A stretch of DNA of 64,000 nt from Asterias rubens (Eukaryota; Echinodermata; Asteroidea; Forcipulatida; Asteriidae). Positions 10,632-22,861 of this stretch are shown here, piece after piece. The translations under genes and the position numbers were made by a program. The notes below the pieces were generated by a model. It did not search any database and was not told the origin of the DNA. It saw only the letters and a list, made by a program, of their open reading frames with translations. The first letter of the stretch is position 1. Each line of letters opens with the position of its first letter. Location of the stretch: assembly GCF_902459465.1 (NCBI RefSeq), contig NC_047066.1:9799047-9863046 (forward strand). The letters are read 5' to 3'.

Positions 10632-13600
10632 ATGCCCCTCAAGAAAGACGAAGAGACAGAGCCATTGTTGGAGCCTCTGTCTCAAACCTATGACCCCAAC
10701 GTGGTGTCAGCTCGATCGGTAATCCCGCATGAGATAGCTACTTCCACACAGCCGGGTACCAGCGACCAGCAGCCAATAGAAGCACCCGGGGCAAGAGCGT
10801 ACGCCGCTACCATTATCCTCTTCTTGGTCAACCTTCTCAATTATGTGGATCGATTTACAATCGCTGGTTAGTCCTCAGAAAGTTTTTAACTTCCATTCTG
10901 CAGTTCACAAAATTAAATATCTTTGATATAAGGACTTCTGAACTGGTGGCTACAACTACAGCTACGGCTGTTGCTAAGGGGGTTGCTTAGGGTTTGCCAT
11001 ACTTCATTAAAGGAACACGTTGCCTTGGATTGGTCGAGTTGGTCTGTAAAAAGCGTTTGTAACCGTTTGTTATAAAATGCATGGTTAGAAAGATGTTGTA
11101 AAAGTAGAATACAATGATTCACACAAACATGCCTCGAAATTGCATTATATAATAACAATGCATTTACCACTTTTATGGTCCAGTAATCCATCCTTTCATA
11201 CTGAACATCCTTTGTCCTCACCACTTTACTCTTATTGGTTCATACATGCATGACATGTAGCCACGAATTGTTTCTGAAATAGAAACTTTGATTGGCTGTA
11301 ATTTTCCCGCTTCTTTCTGGATCCTTCTCTTAATCCCTTTCCCCTCTCTTTTTCTATAAATGGATGTATGTATTTGTTTGTACTTGTTTATGCCTTTGGA
11401 GAAAGTCCGGTTTGGATCGAAAGCTAAGGCCATCTACCCTACTCATTATTTTACTCAATAGTATAAAGCCTATTTACAATAGTAAAGCCATTTTGTGTCG
11501 TCGTTAAGCTCTGAATAAGTTCAGGAGACCTCAGTTTCTAGACCCGTTTACATTGCTAGAGGCATCCTTGGTGTTTCATCTGTTCATTCAATCATAATAT
11601 TTAACAAATAATAGTATAATATTCCCCATTGTTTCATCTGCAGCGAATCTCCAAGATATACAAAAGACCTACAACATAGCGGACAATAACAGTGCGGCTG
11701 GACTAGTACAGACGATTTTCATCGTTGGCTACATGGTGACATCACCAGTATTTGGTTACCTTGGCGACCGTTACCCCCGCAAAATCATCATGTCAGCGGG
11801 GATACTGTTTTGGGCGGCCATGACACTGAGTGGTTCGTTCATTCCAGCCGATGTGAGTTATCTGATATAGCTTACAATAATAATAGTAATAATAAAGTGG
11901 TTTCCTTCGTAGTGCACGTATCAGTCACTCAGTCATTCAGTATTTCCTGCCAGGTATTGTGAAGCTATGTTTTAGAAGTACAAGACCAATTCCTTCACAT
12001 AGCACCTTGTAATGGTGCTGTGGTGCAATATACAGCCAATCGAACCAGGCACACCGGGGCGAACCCCTATTCTAGGTTCTTTTACATGTATGTGCATAAC
12101 ACAACCTTGACAACACACAGGAGAAACAGTTTTACATTCCAACAGAAGGACGCAGCAATTATTGTTTAGGGACACAAGGTTCTCGACTGGGACTCGAACC
12201 CACACTCTGCTGAACAGAAACACCTGAGGTTGAGACCAGTGCTCTTATCCACTCGACCACGATCACGCCAGGTTGTAGTTCGTGTTCCATTCCTTTATTC
12301 AAAAATCCTTTATTCAAACGTGTGTCTTTGTTTTTATTCCCACAGCAATTTGGATTTTTTGTAGCGATACGCGGCCTAGTAGGAGTAGGGGAGGCAAGTT
12401 ACTCGACCATTGCCTGCACCCTCATCGGCGATCTGTTCATCGGTAACCGACGCACTCAAATGTTGATGTTATTCTATTTTGCTATCCCTGTTGGAAGGTG
12501 AGTTTTCTTGTATTCATGAATTCAAGTTGCGCAGTATTCAGGTATTCATGTTGCGCAGTATTCATGAATTCATGTTGCCTAGTATTCAAGTATTCATGTT
12601 GCATTAAGTCATAGTTCTCATAGTTTTGTTTCGTATATTAGAAATGCTTGATTGACTGTAATCGATGTTTCTTGGGGCAGCCATCTCATGCCTCACTATG
12701 CCACAACAGCGGGATTTTGAGGTGCACATCTCATGCCTCACTTTGCCTCATGCCTCAGTTGTTGCAAGGCATGAGGCAAAGGACTCATGCCTCATGCTCA
12801 TGCCGTTCTCAGGCCTACCTATGCTAGCAATACTGAGCATGTGTGCGCACATGCCCAGAGCCCCATAAAAGGACCGTGATGTCTGCTGCCGCCAGCATTT
12901 CAAAAGTCTCCCATTCCTACAGTGGCAATATGTGGCACTGATTTATTACACATACAGACGCAATGACAGCACAGTGTGGTGTGAGTTACTTCACCAATGT
13001 TTGTGTGCATAACATTTTACAGGATCTTTTGAGACATATAGGAGTATGCACCTATTGACCCCTTGCACCAGAAACAAAGCTGTGCTTCAGCCAAACTTTG
13101 ATTCATAGCATGGCAGGGCCTGTCGAGCTAAGTGTCTCTGCCGCACCAATTGAACAAGAATTAAATTATTTGAATTTGAAAAGGGCCTGAGAGTCTTCAT
13201 TATGTGTTTGTGTGATTTTGTTTTCAGTGGCCTTGGTTATATTGCTGGAAAAGGAGTAGCAGACGCATTTAATGATTGGAGATGGGCTCTTAGGGTGAGT
13301 ATACATTAGTCAATAGACAAGTGGTATTTGACATGTTTGAAGCTTTGCATGTTGTGGAAAATAAAATAAGAGTTTACCATAAATAGTAAACTTGCGGATA
13401 CAAACATGTGTCAATCTCATTTGGGATTTGTATTTGAAAAGTACCAGTGTGGTCTCATTGTTTTGAACAGTATAGGCCTACTATGGTCTTCATCAGTATG
13501 TTCAAAAGAAAATGAGCAGAGTACATGTGCATGTATACTGACCGAAACGTTAGAACCACACCGGCTCTTTTCAGAGCCTACACTCCTCCCAAACAAGATT

Positions 13601-16600
13601 TTACACTTGTTGTTATAAGTTTGGTATTATACAAATATTGACTGCTTCGAGTGCTATGGTTAAAACTACCACTCCCGAGGTGATCCCCGGAGCGTTCTAT
13701 TTTCCCGAGGCGCAAGCGCAGCACGAGTAACAGCAGTCAATATTTGTTTTATAACACCCCAACAGACTATTTACCATCCTCAAACACGTAACGTTCGTAC
13801 GCGCGTATCAGATACACAGATGCACAACTGATTGGGTTTGAGGTGGGTAAAAAGATGTCTGGGTACTGCAAGTCGTGTGATAGTCGTCGGACTATCACAC
13901 AACAAATGATGCACTATCACGCGGCCGCCATTTCTAGTAAAACTAAGACATATCATGTGACCGCTCTAAACCAATGAAAAGGCAGAATGTTTGGAAGAGG
14001 TGTTATAACAATAGTTACTTCTTCCCTTAGTTGATAAAGACACTATGATGATTTTTGTTTCCTGTTTCTGTCTATGTTGAAGATCACACCAGGCCTTGGT
14101 GTTTTGAGTGTGATAGCAATTATGGTTATCATCAAGGAGCCCAGCAGAGGCCAAGCGGAGACTGGAAACCGTACCATATCAAGCCAGAGTTACCTTGAAG
14201 ATCTCAAGGCTCTCCTTAAAAAGTAAGTGTGAAGTCAAAAAGGAGGGTTGACCAGGGCCCAGTTTCATGGCTCTGCGAAATTCTGCACTTGCCTTGAAAG
14301 CATAGAGTGCCAATTAACGTGGAGTGTGCACAAGCCAAAACCCCCCGCTATTCTGTGAAATAATTTATTTCTCAAACATGTGTCGACTGCATTATGAGAT
14401 CTATATTGTGGTGAATAAAACATCTAAATACACAGTCAACCTTCCTACTGCTTGACCATTCAAAATCATCCACTGTGGTTTTCAGTATGGGTATCAAAGT
14501 GCTTTGAAAAGGTTCTTACATTGGTGTAAACACGCTGAGGCCTGACTACTTGATAATTTTATCTTTTCAATTATTTTTGTAGTAAAAAATATTGATAGTC
14601 TTTCTAATTGCTATTTTTTGTTGTGGTTATTCTTTGCAGCAAGACCTACATGTTTACAACCCTAGGTTTTACATCCATAGCATGGGTGGTGGGTGCACTA
14701 GCACTGTGGATGGTCAAACTCATGGAGCTTGTTTATAAAATCAACGACAAGTCTAGTGGGAAGTAAGTACACAAGTTAGCTCTATATTTTCCAAGGTTTG
14801 TAAAAGGTTTTATTTTTCCAACGAGGGTACTGTGCACAATTTCCACAAGGGAATATAGATGCCAAGCTGGCAACAGTCATTCTCTCTCGTAGAAACATCG
14901 GTCTTTGGGTAGGAATTACAAAAATCATTAAAGCAATACTAGATGATTCTAGTGATTGAGAAGTCCTGCAGTCTTCTCTTTTGTAAAAGGCACCTCAGAT
15001 TTCAAGGAGCTACTTGGCTCTGTTGCCTTTTGAAGTATCCAGCCTGTATTTCACAACTAAATAACTTTAGGCTAGATTTTATTTATCCTACAACATTAGG
15101 ATTCGAACTGCCTCTAGCTCCCGGGCAATCTCGGTGGTCTAGTTGGTAAGAAACCTGCTCTAGAATGGCAAAGGTCATGGGGTCGACTCCCACTAGTCGA
15201 AACGTTGAGACCAATTCAAGAACTCACTCTGTGAGTAGTGCAACCTAAAGTAGTAGTCACAGCCAATTTTCTATACCTTCCGCCCTGGTAGTAGTTAAAA
15301 AGCGAACAGTTCTTTCCAGAACCAAGAAGTCTCCCGAACATTCGATAAATCTACTCCGCGGTAGTAGAATAAAGAAAGACAGTTCTCTAAGAACAAACTC
15401 TACCTGGCAAGTAGATACAAACATGGTGTTACCGCAAACCAAATATATATTGACACCTCACTATGCAATGCCTCAAATCCTATATACATTGGTGTTGGGG
15501 TCAAACCAAAATAATAGTAGATTTTGTCTCTCTTTTTCATATTTTATCCGTGTTTTTCAGTGTAAGCTTCATCTTTGGTGCTCTGACATGTGCGGCTGGC
15601 GTCTGTGGTGTGTCATTAGGGACAATGGGAGCGCAGTTTCTCAGGCGTTATAACTCGAAGGCGGACACCCTAGTATGTGCCTTGGGGAATCTACTATCTG
15701 CTCCGTTCCTCTACTTCGGTTTTATCTGTGCCCAAAATCATGTCACAGTTGCTTGGGTAAGCTGATTTAATTGATGGAAATCACAAATTTGTATTGAATT
15801 TTGAATCAAATTTTGTGCCATTTCGGATTTGAATTATGCCCTAGTATGTGCTTTTGGGAATCTACTATCTGCTCCATTCCTCTACTTCGGTTTTATCTTC
15901 GCCAAAAATCATGTCACAGTTGCTTGGGTAAGCTGATTTAATTGATGGAAATCACAAATTTGTATTGAATTTTGAATCAAATTTTGTGCCATCTCGAACT
16001 TGAATGATGCACTTGACTTTGGTATTGGATTGAAAAGATTAAGTATTCACAGTTTCAAGCCTGGTTCATACTTCCTGCTAATGTGAATGTTTTGGTCACA
16101 GCTCTGTTTTCGCTGTGATTTAATTATTTCAGAAGAGTTGAGGACTGTGGAGAAGAGAAATGTAGAGAAATGTCGTACTGGGTTTAATCTTCCAATTATT
16201 ATTAATGTTTTATTGTCACATGTAAAATATAACTGTACAGTGAGATGCGTTTTGGTTTTGCGTGTCTAAAAATATGTTATATAAAAATACACACACAAAA
16301 TTTACTGGGCAACATTCTGAATTATTCGTTGTGAATTTGTGATGTTAAAGTTTGCATCGTATTAGATTTGCAGGAAGTATGAACCGTGCTTTATTACATG
16401 TATAATAACATAAATCTTGTATTTTTCTCCCCAATTTATCAACAGGTCTGTGTCTTCTTTGGTGAGATGTGCTTGTTCCTCAACTGGGCACTTGTACCAG
16501 ACATTTTAATGGTAAATAATATGATACAAATTATTCTTCTCTTGCGCTTTTTTTCTGACTGCCTCTCTCTTTTTCACTTCTTTCTACTTTACTACTTCAA

Positions 16601-18783
16601 GGGAGGGCACCATTTGTAATTTCTCCTAAAATTAACTACCATTAAAATTTACTTGGTTAAGACCACTGGTGAGCTGTTGATACTATAAAACATCAATAGA
16701 AACGACACTTACAAAAAATTGTAATTTTGGAGAAGCCGATAATTTTTCACCCAAACATTTGAAACTGAGAGAGGTTTTAGGCATGAAGTCTTCTTCAGTA
16801 ATCTCAAAGCAAAGCACACCTCTTTGCAACAAGAGTGTTTCTTCTTTCATTATTCTCTCGTAAATTTGATAACCAATTGAGCACCAGAACTACGCTTGAC
16901 ATAAACACCGAGTTCACTGCTCCCGTAAGCGGTTGGGCCCAGGTCTTTGACAACTACCAAAAGTATACCCTGCCTTTAAAGGCACTGGACACTAATGATA
17001 ATTGCTCCCCAAAAAAATCAGCATAAAAACTTACTTGGTATAACAAGCAACGGAGAACTGTTGGTAGTATAAAACATTGTGAGAAATGGCTCCCTCTAAA
17101 GTAACGTAGTTTTCGAGAAAGAAATAATTTTCTACAAAATTATTGGATTTGATTTTGAGACCTCCGAATTAGATTTTGAGGTCTCGAAATCAAGCATCTG
17201 AAAGCACACAACTTCGTGTGACAAGAATGTTTTTTCTTCTATTAGATAATATTATCTCGCAACGTAGAGGACCAATTGAGTTCCAATTTGTACAGGTTTG
17301 TTATTTTGTGCATAAGTTGAGATACACCGAGTGAGAAGAAGACTGGTCTTTCACAATTACCAAAGGTGTCCAGTGTCCTTTAGGACTCAAGACAGGGTAT
17401 AATGCCATGTATATGATTGATTGCAGTATGTATTGATACCAGTGCGTCGGTCAACTGGTAATGGGATGCAGATGCTGTCTAGTCATCTACTGGGAGATGC
17501 ACTGAGCCCACTCATCATAGGAGCTGTGAGTATTTAAAACTTAATTTACAGAAGGAGTCATTCAGAATAGTCGACATTTAAAATAAAAAAAAATTCCCTC
17601 AGAAATACACCAAGACATGTGGCAACAGAGATCATGGTAATTTCAGACCTGCCATGTTAATGTTGTGTTGCCATTGTTGGACATTTATTTCAATCAACAA
17701 TCAGGTGTAGACCGATGTCATATCAGTAGGTTGCCCTCACCTGAGGTTAAAAAGCAGCCGTTCATTGGCCAAACCTGTGCGCCGCGCATACAAATGTGTG
17801 CGTTTTGATTGTTTTGTCATCGTTTTACCTCTAAGACGGCGGTTGGATGACTTCAATGCATAAAGTCTATTGATTGAAATTAATTTGTTTGTGTTACTGA
17901 CAGACTTTTGTTTACACATACTGTTATGTTTTATTTGTTTGCCAAAAGGTCTCGGATAAGATCAGGGGTGGTATGGCGAATCCTGACACCGACATGTCTC
18001 ATTTTACGAGTCTTTCTTATTCCGTCTTGATCACTACTTTCATCTCAGTCATCGGTGGTGGATTCTTCCTGGCATCGAGTCTTTTTGTCGAAGAAGACAA
18101 ACAGAAGATGCAGGATACACTGAAATGTAAGCGTCAAGGATTTACTCGTGGGATTGCTTCGTTGAAATAGATTCATTTAGAGGCTGCCCCACCTCCAGTC
18201 CATTTAAAAAAAAACTCATTTGTATGAAGAATATGTAGTATAATTTACTTGTAGAAGTTTCAGCTTCATTTGTCGTCAAGTTTTTTAGAGACAAAAATAT
18301 AAAATCATCAAGCAATGTTTTCATCAGGAGAGGATCGCGTAAATCCATTGTACAGGCCAAAAAAGTTGTTGTCTCTCTGAGAGGAAAATTATTTTTGTAA
18401 AATTGTTTTACTCATTTCTCAAAAACTACAGCACCTCAGCAAGTAATATTTCAAGGGCAACTTTCTACCATTATTATCTTTGAGTTTAAATCTGTGGCTG
18501 TTTTATATTTGGCATCGTACAGTCGAACAAAAAGTACCCCAAAAGTATGCAAGGCTTGTGGATGTGACCAAAACTACACCCCCCCCCCCCCAACCCTACT
18601 GAAAAATGATAGGCAAAGCCGCTGCACGTTGATTAGATCCATGAACCATGGTCAGGTAACCATTATTTTCTGTTCACTTGTTTTATTTCTGCAGTTTACC
18701 AAGAAGTTGAAGAGAATCCTGACGTCGTCGAAGTCCGCCAACCCATCGGTCAACGACACCACAATCCAGACGTGATTATATGA
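10632..18783 (+). CDS. SPNS1-like: Spinster homolog (SPNS) major facilitator transporter, 11 exons
   Basis: Exons: 10632-10866, 11644-11852, 12346-12497, 13228-13294, 14083-14222, 14640-14762, 15561-15756, 16446-16511, 17427-17525, 17949-18126, 18695-18783. All junctions are GT-AG with consistent phase and give 517 residues, close to the ~530 of vertebrate spinsters. Spinster signatures are 'NYVDRFTIA' in TM1, '[10 protein letters not shown]' (MFS motif A) after TM2, '[15 protein letters not shown]', '[16 protein letters not shown]', 'WRWALRITPGLG', 'IPVRRST' and '[12 protein letters not shown]'. Family knowledge: SPNS1 exports lysophospholipids from lysosomes and SPNS2 exports sphingosine-1-phosphate. 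Here the paralog is not decided; overall similarity and the hydrophobic C-terminal end favour the SPNS1 side. Intron 7 holds a partial copy of exon 7. The last intron contains a poly-C run. Start chosen as the ATG opening the frame that leads into TM1. Confidence 0.93.
11007..11150 (+). repeat. TTAA-type MITE family B, left part
   Basis: Begins TTAAAGGAACACGTTGCC and continues with 'ttggtcgagttggtc', 'cgtttgttataaaatgcat' and 'cacaaacatgcctcgaaatt'. A second copy starts at 59730. The terminus TTAAAGGRR resembles T2/Kolobok-type MITEs known from Xenopus. The right end is not clear. It lies in SPNS intron 1. Confidence 0.65.
11990..12270 (-). repeat. tRNA-derived SINE in SPNS intron 2
   Basis: Read on the minus strand, the head at ~12270-12180 looks like a class-II tRNA: box A 'GGTCGAGTGGATAAGAGC' and box B 'GGTTCGAGTCC'. 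It is followed by a non-tRNA body shared with 140-345. It lacks a clean acceptor stem, so it is a SINE and not a tRNA gene. Confidence 0.7.
13626..13757. repeat. Foldback (imperfect inverted repeat) in SPNS intron 4
   Basis: The left arm carries 'caaatattgactgct' and the right arm 'cagcagtcaatatttg', with 'actcccgagg/tttcccgagg' nearer the centre. It is a small non-autonomous foldback element or remnant. Confidence 0.55.
15105..15195 (+). repeat. tRNA-derived SINE head in SPNS intron 6
   Basis: The plus strand shows a box-A-like 'GGTGGTCTAGTTGGTAAG' and box-B-like 'GGGTCGACTCCC'. The upstream words 'aactgcctctagctcccggg' recur at about 33105, and 'gccaagctggcaacagt' at 14860 recurs near 25390, so these copies belong to related SINE families. 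Confidence 0.6.
15668..16009 (+). repeat. 171-bp tandem duplication covering the 3' part of SPNS exon 7 and its donor site
   Basis: Copy 1 (15668-15838) includes the last ~88 bp of exon 7, the donor and 80 bp of intron. Copy 2 (15839-16009) lies in the intron. Copy 2 keeps an open frame with L-to-F, C-to-F and Q-to-K changes and an intact GGGTAAGC donor, but it has no acceptor in the right phase. As it stands it should not be included in the mRNA. Confidence 0.9.
16640..17386. mobile_element. Two adjoining family A MITE copies in SPNS intron 8
   Basis: A diverged copy ends at the TTAA at 16976-16979, and a second copy begins with that same TTAA (TTAAAGGCACTGGACAC). The second shows the family words 'cttacttggtataacaag', 'gttttcgagaaagaa', 'gaggtctcgaaatcaa' and 'gatacaccgagtgagaag', and ends 'gtgtccagtgtcctttag'. 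Sharing one TTAA suggests insertion of the younger copy at the target site of the older. Confidence 0.7.
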
Positions 18784-19345
18784 TAGATTCTTCCAAAAAC
18801 TTGCTCAAAACAAAGAACCAAAGTTGGGAAACACACGGACAACATTGATTATTACAAAAAAGGACCTGTGAAAGTCAGGTTCTTCCAAAAATCTCACTCA
18901 AAACAAAGAACCAAAGTTGAGAATTTGTCTAAAGACCAGTATCTGCACTCTGTGAAAATCTAGTTAAAAAGAAAGAACCAAAGATGGGATTGCCCAGGGA
19001 CAACATTGATAATTGTCTAAAGACCAGTATCTGCACTCTGTGTGACCCCAAAATATACATACATGAAATAAAAGATGTGATTATATTACGGGTTCTTCCA
19101 AAAATCTTGCTCAAAACAAAGAACCAAAGTTGGGAAACACACAGACAACATTGATAATTGTCGAAGACAAATATCTGCACTCTGTGTGACCCAAAATATA
19201 CATGAAATAAAAAACGTGATTATATGACGGGTTCTTCCAAAAATTTTGCTCAAAACAAAGAACCAGAGTTGGGAAACACACAAAGATTGATTATTGTCTA
19301 AAGACCAGTATCTACACTCTGTATGACCCAAAACATGAAATAACA
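18772..19345 (+). repeat. ~140-bp tandem repeats beginning in the last SPNS codons; 3' UTR with poly(A) signals
   Basis: Units start with 'gtgattatatga', which is the last codons plus stop of SPNS at 18772. The start recurs at 19076 and 19217, with shorter variants near 18869 and 18953. Each unit carries 'ttcttccaaaaat', 'caaaacaaagaacca' and 'gaccagtatctgcactctg'. AATAAA occurs at 19067 and 19206, inside the repeats, so the array probably supplies several polyadenylation signals. Confidence 0.85.
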
Positions 19346-19399
19346 AATCTGTGAAAGTCTGGGCCCGCGGCCTGACGTTTCGATCCTAGCAGAGTCTTT

Positions 19400-20617
19400 C
19401 TCCAAAGCCATTGATAAACATCAGGCTGTTAAACTACTCTTTTGCATTAATACCAATTGTTCCTTTTGGTAAAAATTTGTTTTTACTGGTTTCTTAAAAA
19501 AAATAGCATTTCAGGGGAAAACAATTTTTCAATGAAAGTTTTCCACCTTGGCAATTTTTAATATGGAAACATAATTTTCAGGATTGTATCAAAGTTTTGT
19601 ATGCTTAAAATTAAATATTTTGTTATAAATAGCTTTGTCATAAAAACGATTTGAAATGCATATATTTTGTTTAAGAATACACTGCGTTTATAAATGGCAC
19701 TACACAAATTCTTATTCAACTGTTAGCTTTTCAAGACGCATGTAAAATTTACTTCATCACGAAGCTTGTGATGTCAAATCTTGCCTAGCAAAATTGGTTC
19801 ATCAGTCACACAAGACAACATGTAATGTGAGCTTATCACGACTGGTTCCACTGTAAATTAATACATTATAGCAGTTAAATTTGTTAAGCGAATTATTCAA
19901 GTTATTAGAAACTAATGAAACTGTACCTACTTTTATGTTGACTTGCCTAAGGGTTCTTATGTGAGTGCAGCTGGCTTTATCAAACTCACCAGGCACCAGC
20001 TACATGTATGCATGAACTCCATAAAAAGTACAATGGGGGCCGATGCAGTTTTGCAACCCCATACAACGAATTCCGTGTGTGCACGTGCACAAGATGGCAG
20101 CAGACTTACTAGGTGAATTTCCATTGTTTACGTAGTACTGAGCACGCGCACATTACCAAGAACAATGGATTTACCTGGTAAGTCTGCTGCCACCAATTGA
20201 AGTGTCCCGAAAGGTCCCCTATTACAGTACTGTCACAGAGCACATTGGGACTGGCAGGGATCCTGGGCCGAGCATGGCTCTGCTTCTCAGTTGCTCACTG
20301 TGAAACCTTTTGCAGAAAAATTGCGCTATCGTTTTTGGACAAGGCTAACTTTCATGGTTACTATGGTGCTGGCCCTAGCATTTTGCCTTTAATAATCATC
20401 CCTATTTATGCAGTGCTGTCATCCGCCAATGATCGGTATCTGGTCACTGGGTCGATTATTTCATTCTTTTTAAACCATCTCAGCTCCTTCTGGACTCAAC
20501 AGCATGTGCTTTCAAGTGTGTAGAGCACCAAGCTTAATCAATCACAAGAACCATCTCTTTATGCCCTCACATGGATTTACAGTTGTGCTCTATAAAATTG
20601 TACTTGGCTTCCAAGCT
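19400..20617. other. Intergenic, no gene recognised
   Basis: AT-rich sequence with short unsupported open frames. A short dispersed motif 'ggcctgacgtttcgatccta' lies at 19370. Confidence 0.5.
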
Positions 20618-20858
20618 GGGCCCAATTTCATGGCTCTGCTTACCGCCGAATTCTGCGCTTACGATCACGATTCCCCGCTTACCTGCAAGCGCCGAATTTC
20701 TGTGCTAGCCTTGTAAGCGTAGAATGCCTAGTAGCGTAGAGTGCGTAGAAGCCACAATTTGCCGCTTACCCGTGAAATACGCCTGCCGTAAGCACAGAAT
20801 TCCCTGCTTCTGTAAGTGCCGATTCTGTGCCTACGGTAAGCAGAGCCATGAAATGGGC
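20618..20858. repeat. Foldback MITE with 'agcagagccatgaaatgggc' ends
   Basis: The left end 'gggcccaatttcatggctct' pairs with the right end 'agcagagccatgaaatgggc'. The interior repeats 'gcttac..gcgccgaatt' in both orientations. A related end appears at 14256 in SPNS intron 5. Confidence 0.7.
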
Positions 20859-20869
20859 ACTGATCTTTT

Positions 20870-21915
20870 GGGCTAAACATACAGGTTTCTCTGGTTATGG
20901 ATTAATCCACCTAATTGGGCTGCTTAAGAAAAGATACATGTTTACATAAACAAAGATAAGTTGTAAATAAAATTCTCACACCATTTTTGTACATTTAAAT
21001 ATATTAGTATGAAATGATGGACTATTAAAATTGTGTCATAGACATCAAAATGCACTATGCAGTGAAAATCGTGTAATTTTCTCTTCAATATTGATTTCAC
21101 TATTTGCTTTAAAATTTAGTATTCAAGTATTATGGAAAATGCTCCGGTTGTGTTATGAAAAATACTTTGGCTGGTTTTACGAGAAAATGCACTGTTGGTT
21201 TTTAACAAAAACAAGACTGCCAAATTTGTCCAGTTGTGAATTTACTGACCAGAAGTTAAAATTACTGGCCTCCAACCTGTGGTCCAGTGTATATTTCAAA
21301 ATCTACATATCAATGACGAAGTTAATACCAACTGTTTGTTTATCTTGCTCTATGGTTTATTAAAGTAACCAATAGTACAATTTACATATTTACAATAACT
21401 TAAAGCAGTATAAACAGTACAATTTCAATTTTAGATTTGCATTTGGAATATGTTCAAAGGACGGATAGTTCATGATTGTTTAAAATCAGTTGCACATAAT
21501 ATACAGAAAAATAACAATTGAACCTGTGAGAAGGACACCTACATACATTGATACGCTTGATACAAAAACAACTTTATTAAATAACTTATTTGAGAAACCA
21601 AGATTCTGCAAAGAGAAATTGACATTCTGCAAAGAGAAATTGACATTTATAACGATTACAATTATTACAGGTATGAAAATAATGATAATGGTTTTCAGAC
21701 GAACGATGTGAAGATTTGGGATTAGGTTTGCGAATGTTTTCTTTTTTTCTTGTTTTGCAGCTCTCAGTATTTCTCTCAAATTTGTGAATACTTGTGCTAC
21801 AGTTGTGCAAAATTAGGATCTGGGTCTGAAGGTGTCTCGCTAAAAAATGGCGGCCGTTGAGAAAGCTTTTCATCATGAAACCAGCATTTGGTTCAGACCC
21901 AAGTAAACATGCTAA
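20870..21915. other. Intergenic AT-rich sequence
   Basis: Nothing gene-like is supported. A short direct repeat 'ttctgcaaagagaaattgac' is present twice at 21604-21644. Confidence 0.5.
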
Positions 21916-21919
21916 TTGA

Positions 21920-22235
21920 GCAGGGGTCGATTTCACAAAGAGTAGGAGATACTAAAAAACGTATCATCCTAACTCGAGATAAGACTAGTCTTAATTCTTT
22001 GTGAAATCCACCCCTGGTTATTTATGTCTGACCAAGGCAAGCCACAATAATGACGTAAAATCTACTCAAACACACTGGGCTTTAGACCAGGGGCCGATTT
22101 CACAAACCAACACAATTCATCCCAAGACAAATTGTCAGTCTTACCATAGTGATTTGTATTGTGACATCACACTTTACTTAAGCAACTACGATTGATTTGC
22201 AGTTAGCTCTTTGTGAAATCGACCTCCCCTGGGTC
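21920..22235. mobile_element. Two palindromic family C MITEs
   Basis: Copy 1 at ~21922-22016 runs from 'aggggtcgatttcacaaag' to 'ctttgtgaaatccacccct'. Copy 2 at ~22090-22231 runs from 'aggggccgatttcacaaa' to 'ctttgtgaaatcgacc'. Other copies are near 25940, 31612, 31694, 43195 and 55650. Confidence 0.75.
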
Positions 22236-22737
22236 GACCCAGGGATCAAGCTATGTACATGTAAGAATGCAACCAATAGTGTACCTTCCCTTTTTACCAA
22301 TGCATTGAGGCTTTGCATAAATTTAAAAAAAAGGCATAAATATTCATAAATCCCTTCATATAACAGTTTAAGGCATTATAGAGGATTGGTGAAGCTGAAA
22401 AATAGTCACAGACAGTTTTTATGTTTTGTGTGATCAAATACATCCTAAAACCAAGTCAAATTTTCAGCATACAAACACACTCCCTAATTTCGGTTGTTTT
22501 AGGTTTTCAGATACAGTTTCCTTGAATAGGACTTTATTTCAAAGGGCATTTTTTCACAGAAAATAAAAAGTTCTACTACAACTGATCGAGGAAGCTTTCA
22601 GACTCAAATTCATCAAAAAAATTGAGTCTCAGAATCCATCACTGCAATAACCTATCTTTCTGAAAGTTTGTATATACTCAGCGCCTTGAGTACCTTGTTT
22701 GGTAGATACGTGTGCTATATAAGATTTTAATATTATT

Positions 22738-22785
22738 AAATTATTATTATTATTACTATTATTATTATTATTATTATTAAACAAT
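22738..22785. repeat. (ATT)n microsatellite
   Basis: An interrupted run of about 15 ATT triplets, just downstream of the MORN3 stop in gene orientation. Confidence 0.9.
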
Positions 22786-22861
22786 GATGAGTATTTATCC
22801 TCACGAATCATGTACAATACATTTAACTTTATAACAAAATACATGTAGGTGAGGAAGTGGA

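Noticed and set aside
11990-12270. tRNA gene (also at 15105, 23928 and 25525)
   Set aside because: A and B boxes are present but acceptor stems are not, and non-tRNA bodies recur between copies. These are tRNA-derived SINEs.
20597-20858. Gene-like open frame near 20504-20716
   Set aside because: It is covered by a foldback MITE with matching ends.
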